A model generated the notes under the pieces. That model was not told the DNA's origin. It was given only the letters and a program-made list of their open reading frames with translations, and did not search any database. Of a stretch of DNA of 64,000 nt, positions 35,173 to 44,210 are shown piece by piece. Made by a program: the position numbers and the translations under genes. Within the stretch, counting starts at the first letter, position 1. The number at the start of each line of letters is the position of its first letter. The DNA is from Alphaproteobacteria bacterium (GTDB taxonomy: Bacteria > Pseudomonadota > Alphaproteobacteria > Thalassobaculales > Thalassobaculaceae): assembly GCA_022822665.1 (NCBI GenBank), contig JAJEAR010000056.1, positions 23,541 to 87,540 on the forward strand. Reading direction: 5' to 3'.

Positions 35173-36051
35173 ATGCGTGCTGCTGTAGGCGGCGGACTGC
35201 TCGCCGCGGCCATCATCCTGGTGCTGGCGTCCTGCGGTCCGGTTCCGCAACCGTTCCGGACCGAGGGCATTTCGCGGCTCGATAACCCCTTGCTCACGGT
35301 TCCCGGGGGGGAGGGGGTGTTTGTCACCACCGTGGAGGGGCCGGAGGGGTGGGTTGGACAGGCGCTTGCGACCGCGCTGTCAACGGCGCTGCGCAGCCAC
35401 GGGGTGGTTGCCGGCGCCCGCTGGGCCAACCGGAACGCGCTCGAGCTTCGCGGTGTCGGCTACCAGCAACTGCACCACGACCGGCCGGGTGAACTGGTCA
35501 TGCTGTGGTCGCTCGTGCGCCACGACGGTACGGTCCTGCGCGAGTTCGAAACCCGTGACACGCCGCCGACGGCGTTCTGGAGCGAGCCGACGGAGGCGGT
35601 GTTCCGGGCGGTTGCCGACCGGATCGCCCGCCAGGTGGTGAACTGGATCCGTGATGACGGGTCCCCGCCGCTGCGCCTCGCCTTCGTCCCGCGCGCCGGA
35701 AAGCCCGACGGGCGGGGCTCGGCGCTTGCGCGCGAGATGGGCCGCTCGCTCGTCGGGACCGGCCTCGTCGTGGTGCCCGGGACCGGGGATGCGGACCTGC
35801 TCGTCTGGCCGCGCGTCACGGTGACGCCGCTTGCGGGGGTCACGGCGAGGGTCACGATTGCCTGGATGGTCCGGGACCGCTCGGCGACGTCGATCGGACG
35901 GATCGATCAGGAGGACGTGCTGGACGCCGGAACCGTCGCAAACCGCTGGGACGACGTGGCGGGCGAGATTGCCCGTGCCGCGACGGATGCCCTGGCCGGA
36001 CTTGCACGTTCCTGGCGTGCCGCGGCACCCGGGCGCCCGGACGGATCCTGA
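35173..36051 (+). CDS. Predicted lipoprotein of unknown function
   Basis: A 292-residue protein beginning with a short lipoprotein signal (MRAAVGGGLLAAAIILVLAS then Cys-Gly-Pro; lipobox LASC, Cys at about residue 21). The mature part has ATALSTALRSHGVVAGARWA and VVVPGTGDADLLVWPRVTVT, with a repeated domain character, and lacks membrane helices. I do not recognise the family precisely. It follows the M24 gene by 34 bases and precedes prs. Being a lipoprotein, it would be a substrate of Lgt encoded 4 kb upstream. Confidence 0.8.
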   Translation: MRAAVGGGLLAAAIILVLASCGPVPQPFRTEGISRLDNPLLTVPGGEGVFVTTVEGPEGWVGQALATALSTALRSHGVVAGARWANRNALELRGVGYQQLHHDRPGELVMLWSLVRHDGTVLREFETRDTPPTAFWSEPTEAVFRAVADRIARQVVNWIRDDGSPPLRLAFVPRAGKPDGRGSALAREMGRSLVGTGLVVVPGTGDADLLVWPRVTVTPLAGVTARVTIAWMVRDRSATSIGRIDQEDVLDAGTVANRWDDVAGEIARAATDALAGLARSWRAAAPGRPDGS

Positions 36052-36174
36052 CGGTGAACAGCACGGTGTCTTGGTGCTTGCGCGGAATCTTGTTGCACTG
36101 ATATGAACCGCCCGCACGCGGCGTTTCGGTACCAGCGCGCGTGCCTGTCCTCGAGGGTCCGTTCAATCCAGAGC

Positions 36175-37134
36175 ATGACGATGAAGATCCTCTCCTGCAA
36201 CAGCAACCGTCCGCTCGCCGAGGCGATCTCCGCCTACCTGACCCTGCCGCTGACCAAGGCGGACGTCAGGCGGTTTTCCGACATGGAGGTGTTTGTCGAG
36301 ATCCAGGAAAATGTCCGCGGCGAGGACGTGTTCGTCATCCAGTCGACGTCCTATCCGGCAAACGACAACCTGATGGAACTGCTGGTGACCCTGGACGCCC
36401 TGAAACGGGGGTCGGCCAGGCGGATCACCGCTGTCGTTCCCTACTACGGCTACGCCCGCCAGGACCGGAAATCGGGACCGCGGACGCCGATTTCCGCCAA
36501 GCTGGTCGCGAACCTGATCACCGTGGCCGGTGCCGACCGGGTTCTGACACTGGACCTGCACGCCGGACAGATCCAGGGGTTCTTCGACATTCCCACCGAC
36601 AACCTGTTCGCGGCTCCCGTTTTCAACCTCGACATCCGAAAGCGCTACGGAGACCGGCAGATCGTCATCGTCTCTCCCGATGTCGGCGGCGTGATCCGGG
36701 CCCGGGCGCTGGCGCGAAGTCTCGACGCCGATCTGGCCATCATCGACAAGCGGCGTGAAAGGGCCGGTGTCTCCGAGGTGATGAACATCATCGGCGACGT
36801 GTCGGACCGGCACTGTATCCTGGTCGACGACATCGTCGATTCCGGCGGGACCCTGTGCAATGCCGCGGAGGCGCTTGCTACCGCCGGTGGCCTGTCGGTC
36901 TCCGCCTATGTCAGTCACGGTGTCCTCTCGGGCGGTGCCGTCGCCCGGGTATCGGCCTCTCCGCTGACCGAACTGGTGACCACCGACAGCATCAGGACCA
37001 CCGAGGCGATGCGGGTCGCGGGCAACATGCGCCAGATCAGCATTGCGCCGCTGCTCGGCGAGGCAATCCGCAGTATCGCCCAGTCCCGGTCCGTCTCGCG
37101 CCTGTTCAACTACCAGAACGGCGAGAAGCCCTGA
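36175..37134 (+). CDS. prs: Ribose-phosphate pyrophosphokinase
   Basis: This 319-residue enzyme makes PRPP from ribose 5-phosphate and ATP for nucleotide, His and Trp synthesis. It shows [20 protein letters not shown], the flexible loop [20 protein letters not shown], the metal site [39 protein letters not shown], and the PRPP loop [17 protein letters not shown] 36175 or 36181 are both possible (two Met two codons apart). It heads the run prs - rplY - pth - ychF, the standard alphaproteobacterial order. Confidence 0.97.
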   Translation: MTMKILSCNSNRPLAEAISAYLTLPLTKADVRRFSDMEVFVEIQENVRGEDVFVIQSTSYPANDNLMELLVTLDALKRGSARRITAVVPYYGYARQDRKSGPRTPISAKLVANLITVAGADRVLTLDLHAGQIQGFFDIPTDNLFAAPVFNLDIRKRYGDRQIVIVSPDVGGVIRARALARSLDADLAIIDKRRERAGVSEVMNIIGDVSDRHCILVDDIVDSGGTLCNAAEALATAGGLSVSAYVSHGVLSGGAVARVSASPLTELVTTDSIRTTEAMRVAGNMRQISIAPLLGEAIRSIAQSRSVSRLFNYQNGEKP

Positions 37135-37243
37135 TCCGCGGCACGGTCACTCGCCTGTGGACGAGGGGCCGCCGCTGCATTATGTTCCGCGCCGCACGGG
37201 GGCGAGCCCCCGTCCTTCACCCAGCATCTCCCGGGAGGGATCC

Positions 37244-37879
37244 ATGGCAGAGACAGCAGTTCTGGCTGCCAGCGTTCGTTCAAGGACCGGAAAGGGCGCT
37301 GCGCGCGCAACCCGGCGCGCCGGACGCGTTCCCGCCGTGGTCTATGGCAATGACCAGTCTCCGGTTGCGATCTCTCTCGAGGACAGGGAGCTGCGGCGTC
37401 GCCTGAATGCCGGTGGTTTCTTCAACACGGTCTTCGATCTCTCGATCGATGGCGAGACAAGCCGGGTCCTGCCGCGCGACGTGCAGCTGCACCCGGTCAC
37501 TGACGTGCCCGAACATGTCGACTTCCTGCGGGTCGGCGGCTCAAGCGCCATCACGGTCGAGGTTCCGGTGGAGTTCCTCAACGAGGAAGACTGTCCGGGC
37601 CTTCGCGCCGGCGGTGTACTCAACGTGGTCCGCTACGCGGTCGAGGTGTCCTGTCGTGCAGATGCGATCCCCGCATCGATCCAGCTCGACCTCGCACAGG
37701 CCCAACTCGGCGACAGCCTGCACATCAGTGCCGTGACCTTGCCCGACGGGGTGATCCCGACCATCACCGACCGCGACTTCACCATCGCAACCATCGCGGT
37801 CCCGAGTGCGGTTGCGAGCGAGCACGAGGCGGCGGAAGACGAGGACGAGGACGAGGAGGAAGTGGAGGTCACCGAGTAG
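37244..37879 (+). CDS. rplY: 50S ribosomal protein L25/general stress protein Ctc
   Basis: A 211-residue two-domain L25 (CTC form) that binds 5S rRNA. The N-terminal L25 domain has SVRSRTGKGAARATRRAGRV then PAVVYGNDQSPVAISL; the C-terminal TL5-type beta domain has VDFLRVGGSSAITVEVPVEF, then GDSLHISAVTLPDGVIPTIT. The tail is extremely acidic (EAAEDEDEDEEEVEVTE). The ATG at 37244 follows GGGAGGGA. Confidence 0.96.
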   Translation: MAETAVLAASVRSRTGKGAARATRRAGRVPAVVYGNDQSPVAISLEDRELRRRLNAGGFFNTVFDLSIDGETSRVLPRDVQLHPVTDVPEHVDFLRVGGSSAITVEVPVEFLNEEDCPGLRAGGVLNVVRYAVEVSCRADAIPASIQLDLAQAQLGDSLHISAVTLPDGVIPTITDRDFTIATIAVPSAVASEHEAAEDEDEDEEEVEVTE

Positions 37880-37912
37880 CCCTTGGTCGCTGTCCCTTCT
37901 GCTGAAGGCGCC

Positions 37913-38524
37913 ATGTTGCTTCTTGTCGGGCTCGGAAACCCGGGCGCGAGCTACGCCGGCCACCGTCACAACATAGGCTTCATGGCCATCGACGAACTGG
38001 CGCGCTGGCACGGGTTCGGCCCGTTCCGCAGGCGGTTCGGCGGGCTCTACTGCGACGGCGTGCTCGATGGCCGCCGGGTCAGGTTGCTCAAGCCCCAGAC
38101 ATACATGAACGAGTCCGGCCGTTCGGTCGGCGAAGCGGTGCGCTACTACGGCCTGCGCATCGCGCATGTCTACGTGCTCTACGACGAGATCGACCTGGTG
38201 CCGGGAAAGTGCAGGGTGAAGATCGGCGGTGGTTCCGGCGGCCATAACGGTATCCGCAGTATCGAGCGGCACGTCGGCAAGGACTTCTGGCGGGTCCGTC
38301 TCGGTGTCGGGCATCCCGGCCACAAGGACAGGGTGCGCCGCTACGTGCTGCAGGACTTCTCCCGCGCCGAGCGCGATGGCTGGTTGCCGACCCTGCTTGA
38401 TGCCGTCGCGCGCAATGCGCCACTTCTGGTACGCGGCGAGGAGAACGCCTTCATGAGCCGGGTGGCCCACGCCGTGTTCCCCCCTCCGCCGCGGCCATCG
38501 CCCCCGGTACCGGGAGAACAGTGA
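37913..38524 (+). CDS. pth: Peptidyl-tRNA hydrolase
   Basis: This 203-residue enzyme recycles peptidyl-tRNAs that fall off ribosomes. It has the start MLLLVGLGNPGASYAGHRHN (catalytic His within H-R-H-N-I-G), RLLKPQTYMNESGRSVGEAV, VLYDEIDLVPGKCRVKIGGG, then SGGHNGIRSI and WRVRLGVGHPG. The preferred start is ATG 37913 (family start), not the upstream GTG. A proline-rich tail (PPPPRPSPPVPGEQ) extends past the usual end. ychF begins three bases later. Confidence 0.97.
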   Translation: MLLLVGLGNPGASYAGHRHNIGFMAIDELARWHGFGPFRRRFGGLYCDGVLDGRRVRLLKPQTYMNESGRSVGEAVRYYGLRIAHVYVLYDEIDLVPGKCRVKIGGGSGGHNGIRSIERHVGKDFWRVRLGVGHPGHKDRVRRYVLQDFSRAERDGWLPTLLDAVARNAPLLVRGEENAFMSRVAHAVFPPPPRPSPPVPGEQ

Positions 38525-38527
38525 ACC

Positions 38528-39631
38528 ATGGGTCTTGTCTGCGGCATCGTCGGCCTTCCCAATGTCGGCAAGTCCACCCTGTTCAACGCGCTGACCAGGA
38601 CCGCGGCGGCGGAGGCTGCCAACTACCCGTTCTGTACCATCGAGCCCAACGCCGGCCGGGTGGCGGTTCCCGATCCACGACTCGATGCAATCGCCCGGCT
38701 GGCGGGGTCGGCCGCCGCCATCCCGACCTTCCTCGACTTCGTCGACATCGCCGGCCTGGTGCGGGGCGCGAGCAGGGGAGAGGGACTCGGCAACCGGTTT
38801 CTCGGCGCGATCCGGGAAGCCGATGCCATCGTCCATGTCCTGCGGTGTTTCGAGGACAGCGAGGTGGCGCACGTCGAGGGAACCGCGGATCCGCTGCGTG
38901 ACGCGGAGACGGTCGAGACCGAACTGATGCTGGCGGACCTGGAGAGCCTCGAGCGGCGGTCGGAAGTGCTCGGCAGGCGGGTGCGTGGCGGCGACAAGGA
39001 GGCACGGGAACTCTTCGCGGTGGTGGACCGGCTGGCCGGGATCCTGGGCGAGGGACGCCCGGCACGCCTGGTCACCGAATGGAACGCGCGGGATGCCGCT
39101 CTCGCGCGCGGTCTCAACCTGCTCACGGCAAAACCGGTGCTCTACGTGTGCAACGTTGCCGAGAAGGATGCGGCGGGCGGCTGCGCGGCGAGCGAGTCGG
39201 TGGCCGGCATGGCCCGGAGCCGGAACGCGGAATGCGTCGTGATCTCGGCGGCGATCGAGGCCGAGATCGCACAGCTGACCGATCCCGGCGAGCGCGCGGA
39301 GTTCCTTGACGGTCTCGGGCTGGCCGAACCCGGGCTCGACCGGCTGATCCGGGCGGGCTACCGGTTGCTCGACCTGATCACCTTCTTTACCACCGGTCCC
39401 AAGGAGACCCGCGCCTGGACCCTGCCGCGCGGCGAGACCGCGGTGCGGGCAGGCGGTGTCATCCACAGCGATTTCGCGCGCGGCTTCATCCGCGCCGAAA
39501 CGGTTTCCACCGGCGATTTTCTCGATCTCGGCGGAGAGCAGCAGGCGAGGGACGCCGGCCGAATGCGGTCGGAGGGCGCGACCTACCAGGTCCGGGACGG
39601 GGACATCCTGCGCATCCGTTTCAATGTCTGA
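38528..39631 (+). CDS. ychF: YchF/OLA1-family ribosome-binding ATPase
   Basis: A 367-residue Obg-like ATPase that binds ribosomes and modulates stress responses. Motifs: CGIVGLPNVGKSTLFNALTR (G1), YPFCTIEPNAGRVAVPDPRL, VDIAGLVRGASRGEGLGNRF (G3 with the YchF-typical lack of a catalytic Gln), then YVCNVAE (NxxE in place of NKxD, ATP specificity) and the C-terminal TGS domain FFTTGPKETRAWTLPRGETA, then GVIHSDFARGFIRAE. Confidence 0.97.
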   Translation: MGLVCGIVGLPNVGKSTLFNALTRTAAAEAANYPFCTIEPNAGRVAVPDPRLDAIARLAGSAAAIPTFLDFVDIAGLVRGASRGEGLGNRFLGAIREADAIVHVLRCFEDSEVAHVEGTADPLRDAETVETELMLADLESLERRSEVLGRRVRGGDKEARELFAVVDRLAGILGEGRPARLVTEWNARDAALARGLNLLTAKPVLYVCNVAEKDAAGGCAASESVAGMARSRNAECVVISAAIEAEIAQLTDPGERAEFLDGLGLAEPGLDRLIRAGYRLLDLITFFTTGPKETRAWTLPRGETAVRAGGVIHSDFARGFIRAETVSTGDFLDLGGEQQARDAGRMRSEGATYQVRDGDILRIRFNV

Positions 39632-39722
39632 CTGCCGGAGTGGCGCCGTTCAGCCGTGACCGGATGTTCTCCGGCGGGCTGAATGCGCTACGATCCGGCT
39701 GACTGTCACCGGGAGGCCATTC

Positions 39723-41957
39723 ATGGAACGCATTCCGATCACCGGCTACGCCGACCGCTTCTCGCTCGCGCCGGGCGAGACCATCGCCTTCAAGGTCTCG
39801 AGCATGTCGGACCAGCCCTATACCGCCAGGCTTGTCCGGGTGATCAGCGGAGATCCGAGCCCAATGGGACCCGGACTGATCGAGGAAGACATCGACGCCT
39901 CCTTCGCCGGTACCTATTCCTCCCGGTTCCAGGCCATCAACAGCGGATCCTGCATGCGGGCTTCGCCGGGCAGCGCCCTCGATGTCCACGAGAGCTGGAC
40001 CGTTGCCGCCACCATATGGCCGACCACGCCGCACACCGGTGTCCAGGCGGTAGCGGGACAGCTCGACAGGGACGGGTGTCGCGGCCTGCTGCTCGCGGTG
40101 GGACCGAGCGGTGCCGAGGTACATGCCGGCGACGGCACGAAACTGGCGTGTGTCGCCACAGGCCTGCCGCTTGCGTCCCGGCGATGGTACCGGGTGTGGG
40201 CGAGTTTCGATGCGGCGCAGGGTGAGATCCGGGTCGGCCAGGCCCCGGTTGTACCGAGGGTCGACATCGCCGACGCCGGCGAGGCGGGGACCCGTGCCCG
40301 TGCCTGCCATGCCGGCCGGGTTCCGTTTCTGGTCGCGGCGACCGGCGACCAGCGGACCGATTGGCATTTCAACGGCAAGATCGAACGCCCGTTCGTTGCC
40401 GCGGGCGCACTGGCGGCCGCCGAGGTCGAGGCCATCGCCAACGGCCATGCCCCGGCTGGCATCATCGCGGCGTGGGACTTCTCCCGGGACATCTCCGGCC
40501 CGCGGGTCCCCGACCTCGGACCGCACGGGCTTGACGGCACCCTGGTCAACCTGCCGACACGTGCGATGACCGGCTCGGCCTGGGATGGCAGTGCCCATGA
40601 CTGGACCCGCCGTCCGGCCCACTACGCCGCGGTGCATTTCCACGACGACGACCTGCACGATTGCGGCTGGGAGACCGACTTCACCTTCACGGTCCCCTCG
40701 GACATGAGAAGCGGTGTCTACGCGGCGCGCCTGCGCACGGCCGACGGCGCCGATGACATGATCCCGTTCTTCGTCACCGCGCCGCGCGGTCGGCCACGGA
40801 ACCGGATCTGCGTGCTGATCCCCACCTACACCTACACGGTCTATGCCAACTTCGCCCGCTACAACACCGACGAGGCGATGCGGGCCCGGATCCGCGAGTG
40901 GGGCGCGAGTCCCTGGGTTCCGGACGACCACCCGCAGTTCGGCCATTCGACCTACAATCACCATACCGACGGCAGCGGTATCGCCTATTCGTCGCGGCTG
41001 CGGCCGATCCTGTCGATGCGTTCCGGAGTGATCGCCTACTGCGACATGCCAGGCTCGGGGTGTCGGCACTTCCCTGCCGATTCCCACCTCTGGTACTGGC
41101 TCGAGACCAAGGGGTACGACTTCGACGTCATCACGGATGACGAACTGCACGACTGGGGTGTCGACGCGCTGTCAGGCTACCAGGTGGTCATGACCTGCTC
41201 GCATCCCGAGTACCACACGCCGGGGTCGCTCGACGCCCTGCAGGACTACGTCGACCAGGGCGGCCGCCTGCTCTATCTCGGTGGCAACGGGTTCTACTGG
41301 AAGGTTGCGGTTTCCGCAGACTGGCCGGGTGCGGTCGAGATCCGCAGGGGCGAGGGTGGCATCCGTGCCTGGGCCGCGGATCCCGGGGAATACTACAATG
41401 CCTTCGATGGCACCTATGGCGGGCTGTGGCGGCGCAACGGGCGTCCGCCGCAAAGGCTTGCCGGCGTCGGGTTCAGTTCGCAGGGAGACCACGAGGGCAG
41501 CTATTACCGAAGGACGCCCGAGTCCCGTGACCCGGCCAACGCGTGGATCTTCGAGGGCATCCAGGGTGACCTGATCGGAGACTTCGGATTGGCCGGCGGC
41601 GGTGCCGCCGGCTTCGAACTCGACCGGGCCGACACCGCCCTCGGCACCCCGTTGAACGCCGTCGTGGTGGCCCGGTCCGAAGGCCACGGCGACGGGTTCG
41701 TGCTGGTGCCGGAGGAAATCCTGACCCATCACACCACCTGGCCTGGCGAGCCGGAACGGGACCTCATCAGGGCCGATATCGTCTGGTTCGAGACCCCGGG
41801 TGGCGGGGCGGTGTTCTCGGTCGGGTCGATCACCTTCTGCGGCAGCCTGCCGATAGACGGCTGCGACAATCAGGTCTCGACCATGCTCGACAACGTGATC
41901 CGCAGGTTTTCGGGCAACGTGCAGTCTCCGGACGGTCAGGCAACGGCGAGCGCGTAG
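39723..41957 (+). CDS. N,N-dimethylformamidase large-subunit-like protein
   Basis: A 744-residue protein of the DMFase large-subunit family. It combines an N-terminal beta/lectin-like (LamG-type) domain (WTVAATIWPTTPHTGVQAVA, WHFNGKIERPFVAA) with a C-terminal cytoplasmic-fold domain (ICVLIPTYTYTVYANFARYN, WYWLETKGYDFDVITDDELH, GGRLLYLGGNGFYWKVAVSA). Paracoccus DMFase is an iron enzyme of Tyr/Tyr/Glu coordination made of large and small subunits and hydrolyses dimethylformamide to dimethylamine and formate. No small-subunit gene is visible nearby, so the natural substrate may be another amide. Its 3' end overlaps that of the BNR protein by 22 bp, in convergent orientation. Confidence 0.85.
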   Translation: MERIPITGYADRFSLAPGETIAFKVSSMSDQPYTARLVRVISGDPSPMGPGLIEEDIDASFAGTYSSRFQAINSGSCMRASPGSALDVHESWTVAATIWPTTPHTGVQAVAGQLDRDGCRGLLLAVGPSGAEVHAGDGTKLACVATGLPLASRRWYRVWASFDAAQGEIRVGQAPVVPRVDIADAGEAGTRARACHAGRVPFLVAATGDQRTDWHFNGKIERPFVAAGALAAAEVEAIANGHAPAGIIAAWDFSRDISGPRVPDLGPHGLDGTLVNLPTRAMTGSAWDGSAHDWTRRPAHYAAVHFHDDDLHDCGWETDFTFTVPSDMRSGVYAARLRTADGADDMIPFFVTAPRGRPRNRICVLIPTYTYTVYANFARYNTDEAMRARIREWGASPWVPDDHPQFGHSTYNHHTDGSGIAYSSRLRPILSMRSGVIAYCDMPGSGCRHFPADSHLWYWLETKGYDFDVITDDELHDWGVDALSGYQVVMTCSHPEYHTPGSLDALQDYVDQGGRLLYLGGNGFYWKVAVSADWPGAVEIRRGEGGIRAWAADPGEYYNAFDGTYGGLWRRNGRPPQRLAGVGFSSQGDHEGSYYRRTPESRDPANAWIFEGIQGDLIGDFGLAGGGAAGFELDRADTALGTPLNAVVVARSEGHGDGFVLVPEEILTHHTTWPGEPERDLIRADIVWFETPGGGAVFSVGSITFCGSLPIDGCDNQVSTMLDNVIRRFSGNVQSPDGQATASA

Positions 41958-43000
41958 ACCCCCTCGATCCCGTCAGGCAACGGGAAACCGGTCCAGGTCG
42001 TACCGCCGTCCTCGGTCCCGAGCACCTGGCCGCGCCGTGCCGCGCAGTAGACCCGTTCGCCGCGGGAGCGGCTCTCGGCGATGCTCATCAGCGTGCTGGT
42101 GATCGCGACGGTGTGATCGAACCGGTGCCAGCTTTCGCCGTCATCCTCGCTGCGCCAGAGCGAGCCGGCGTCGCTGTTGGCCGCGCCGGAGAGAGCGGCG
42201 TAGAGCCTGCCCGGCACATGCGCGGAGACCGCGACATCACGCGCGTAGGTCAGCGGCGAGTAGCGTCCGATCCCCAGCTCCTGCCAGGTCGCGCCGTTGT
42301 CGGCGCTGTTGAACAGTCCCATCCGGTTCGCAAGCCATACGGTCTTCGATCCGCCGATCACCACCGCGTGCGAGTCCATCATGCCCTCGGTCTCGGTATC
42401 GCTGATGATGCGGCTCTTCAGGTGCTGCTGCTGCGATAGCGCGAGCAGCGAGGGGTTCCCGCTCTTCCAGGTCGCGCCGCCATCCGTGCTGTGCACCGTG
42501 CCGCCGACCTCGAACGCGACCTGCAGGTGGTCGGAATTGCCCGGGTCGACCGCGATTCGCACCACCCGCATCGGGAAGCTCATGTGGACGACCCCGGGCG
42601 GCAGGTCGATTGCGAGCTGTTGCCAGGACCGTCCGGCATCGCGGCTGCGGAACACGGTGTTGGCCTGGGTGCCGACATACAGGGTGTCGGCATCCGATGG
42701 ATCGGGGCAGATCGACCAGACGACACGGTGTTCGGCCGCCGTTCCGTCGGGCAGCGGTCGCGCCTCCCATGTCTCGCCGCCATCGCCCGACCGGTAGGGG
42801 CCATGCTGGGTTCCGGCCCAGACGGTACCGTGGTTCCTGGGGTCGATCACCAGGGCCCGCACCTCGACGCCGTCGGGCAGGCCGGAGCGCAGCGATGTCC
42901 AGCTGCCGGTCGAGGCGTCCAGCCCGAAAAGCCCGTTTGCACGTGAATCGTCGGCTGCGGCGCGCCACTGTCCGGCGCCGGCAAAGACTGAAAATCCCAT
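41936..43000 (-). CDS. BNR/Asp-box repeat beta-propeller protein
   Basis: A 354-residue protein with several Asp boxes (SxDxGxTW): RSGDGGETWEARP, RSRDAGRSWQQLA, STDGGATWKSG, NSADNGATWQELG, RSEDDGESWHRFD and GTEDGGTTWTGFP, spaced about 40-65 residues. This gives a six- or seven-bladed sialidase/Ycf48/VPS10-like propeller. No signal peptide is visible, so it is probably cytosolic. ATG 43000 is preceded by GGGGGA. It converges with the DMFase-like gene and is followed (upstream on the strand) by the flavin oxidoreductase 14 bp away, with which it may be co-transcribed. The function is unknown. Confidence 0.88.
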   Translation of the reverse strand: MGFSVFAGAGQWRAAADDSRANGLFGLDASTGSWTSLRSGLPDGVEVRALVIDPRNHGTVWAGTQHGPYRSGDGGETWEARPLPDGTAAEHRVVWSICPDPSDADTLYVGTQANTVFRSRDAGRSWQQLAIDLPPGVVHMSFPMRVVRIAVDPGNSDHLQVAFEVGGTVHSTDGGATWKSGNPSLLALSQQQHLKSRIISDTETEGMMDSHAVVIGGSKTVWLANRMGLFNSADNGATWQELGIGRYSPLTYARDVAVSAHVPGRLYAALSGAANSDAGSLWRSEDDGESWHRFDHTVAITSTLMSIAESRSRGERVYCAARRGQVLGTEDGGTTWTGFPLPDGIEGVYALAVA

Positions 43001-43014
43001 GATCATTCCCCCGG

Positions 43015-44172
43015 TCAGGCACGGGCGCCCGCATTCAGCTCGGCGCGCCGCACGATGGCCCACCGATACTGTTCCGGCCAGTCCCCCAGGTCGTCGCCGC
43101 ATCCCAGGGCTTCCGCCGCATGCAGGGCCCAGAACGGATTGTACATGAGCTCCCGGCCGATCGCGACCAGGTCGGCGCGGGCGGTGGCGATGATTTCCTC
43201 GGCCTGGCGCGCGTCAACGATCCGTCCCACCGCCATGGTCATGATGCCGGCTTCGCGCCGCAGCCGTTCCGCATGGGGGACCTGGAAGCCGAGCGGCCGT
43301 TCGCCTCCCGACCGGGCCGGAGTGCCGTCGTCCCGGGCCCGGAAGGCCGGGGCGCCGGTGATCCCGCCTGCGGAGCAGTCGACCACGTCGACGCCTCGTT
43401 GCCCGAGTTCACGCGCCAGCACCACGCTGTCCTCGATTGTCCAGCCGTTGTTGTCGACGGCCGACAGGCGGAAGAACAGCGGCAGTTCGTCCGGCCAGGC
43501 CCGGCGCACGGCCTCCGTGACCTCGAGCGCGAACCGCATGCGCCCGGTCAGGTCGCCGCCGTAGCGGTCGTTGCGCCGGTTGCTGAGCGGAGAAAGGAAA
43601 CTGTGGATCAGGTACCCGTGGGCGCCGTGAATTTCGAGCACCCTGAACCCGGCCTGCGAGGCCCGCGCGGCAGATGCGGCGAACGCGTCGACGATGCCGG
43701 CGATCTCGCCGGTACCAAGCGGGTGCGGCGTCGGCCAGCCGTCCGCCAGCGGAACTTCCGACGGGCCGACGATGCGCCAGGGGTCGTCACCCCAGCTGGT
43801 GTCGTCCATGGCCAGCGGCCGTCCCCCGGCCCAGGGCGGGCTCGCGGACGCCTTGCGTCCGGCATGGGCGATCTGGAGCCCGGGGACCGCGCCCATCGAA
43901 CTGATGAAGCCGGTCACGGGCTTCAGAGCCTCGGCCTGTTCGTCGGTCCAGATCCCGAGGCACCGCGGGGTGATCCGGCCCCGTGGCTCGACTGCGGTGG
44001 CCTCGGCGAACACCAGCCCGACACCACCACGGGCAAAGGTGCTCAGATGGGCGAACTGCCAGTCGGTCGCGGTGCCCCGGTCGGCCGAGTACATGCACAG
44101 CGGCGAGAGGACGATCCGGTTCGGCAGGGTGACGCCTCGCAGCGTCAGCGACGAGAACAGGCGTGAGGTCAT
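43015..44172 (-). CDS. Old Yellow Enzyme-family NADH:flavin oxidoreductase (YqjM-like)
   Basis: A 385-residue FMN-dependent ene-reductase. It has the YqjM-class start LRGVTLPNRIVLSPLCMYSA (Cys26-type FMN modulator), WQFAHLSTFARGGVGLVFAE, LQIAHAGRKAS, then the active-site His pair GFRVLEIHGAHGYLIHSFLS and NRRNDRYGGDLTGRMRFALE. These enzymes reduce activated C=C bonds. It lies 14 bp before the BNR protein and follows the quinone reductase on the same strand by 38 bp. Confidence 0.95.
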   Translation of the reverse strand: MTSRLFSSLTLRGVTLPNRIVLSPLCMYSADRGTATDWQFAHLSTFARGGVGLVFAEATAVEPRGRITPRCLGIWTDEQAEALKPVTGFISSMGAVPGLQIAHAGRKASASPPWAGGRPLAMDDTSWGDDPWRIVGPSEVPLADGWPTPHPLGTGEIAGIVDAFAASAARASQAGFRVLEIHGAHGYLIHSFLSPLSNRRNDRYGGDLTGRMRFALEVTEAVRRAWPDELPLFFRLSAVDNNGWTIEDSVVLARELGQRGVDVVDCSAGGITGAPAFRARDDGTPARSGGERPLGFQVPHAERLRREAGIMTMAVGRIVDARQAEEIIATARADLVAIGRELMYNPFWALHAAEALGCGDDLGDWPEQYRWAIVRRAELNAGARA

Positions 44173-44210
44173 GACGTCTTGGTCCCCGGAGTGCAGGTGG
44201 CAGGGCGGTC

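Noticed and set aside
35120..35188. 22-residue hydrophobic peptide frame (GTG start after AAGGA)
   Set aside because: It overlaps both the M24 end and the lipoprotein start, is very short, and could easily arise by chance.
33123..35429. 768-codon minus-strand open frame
   Set aside because: Antisense to pgeF and the M24 gene; no family motif and no ribosome-binding site.
37541..39466. 641-codon minus-strand open frame
   Set aside because: Antisense shadow of rplY, pth and ychF.
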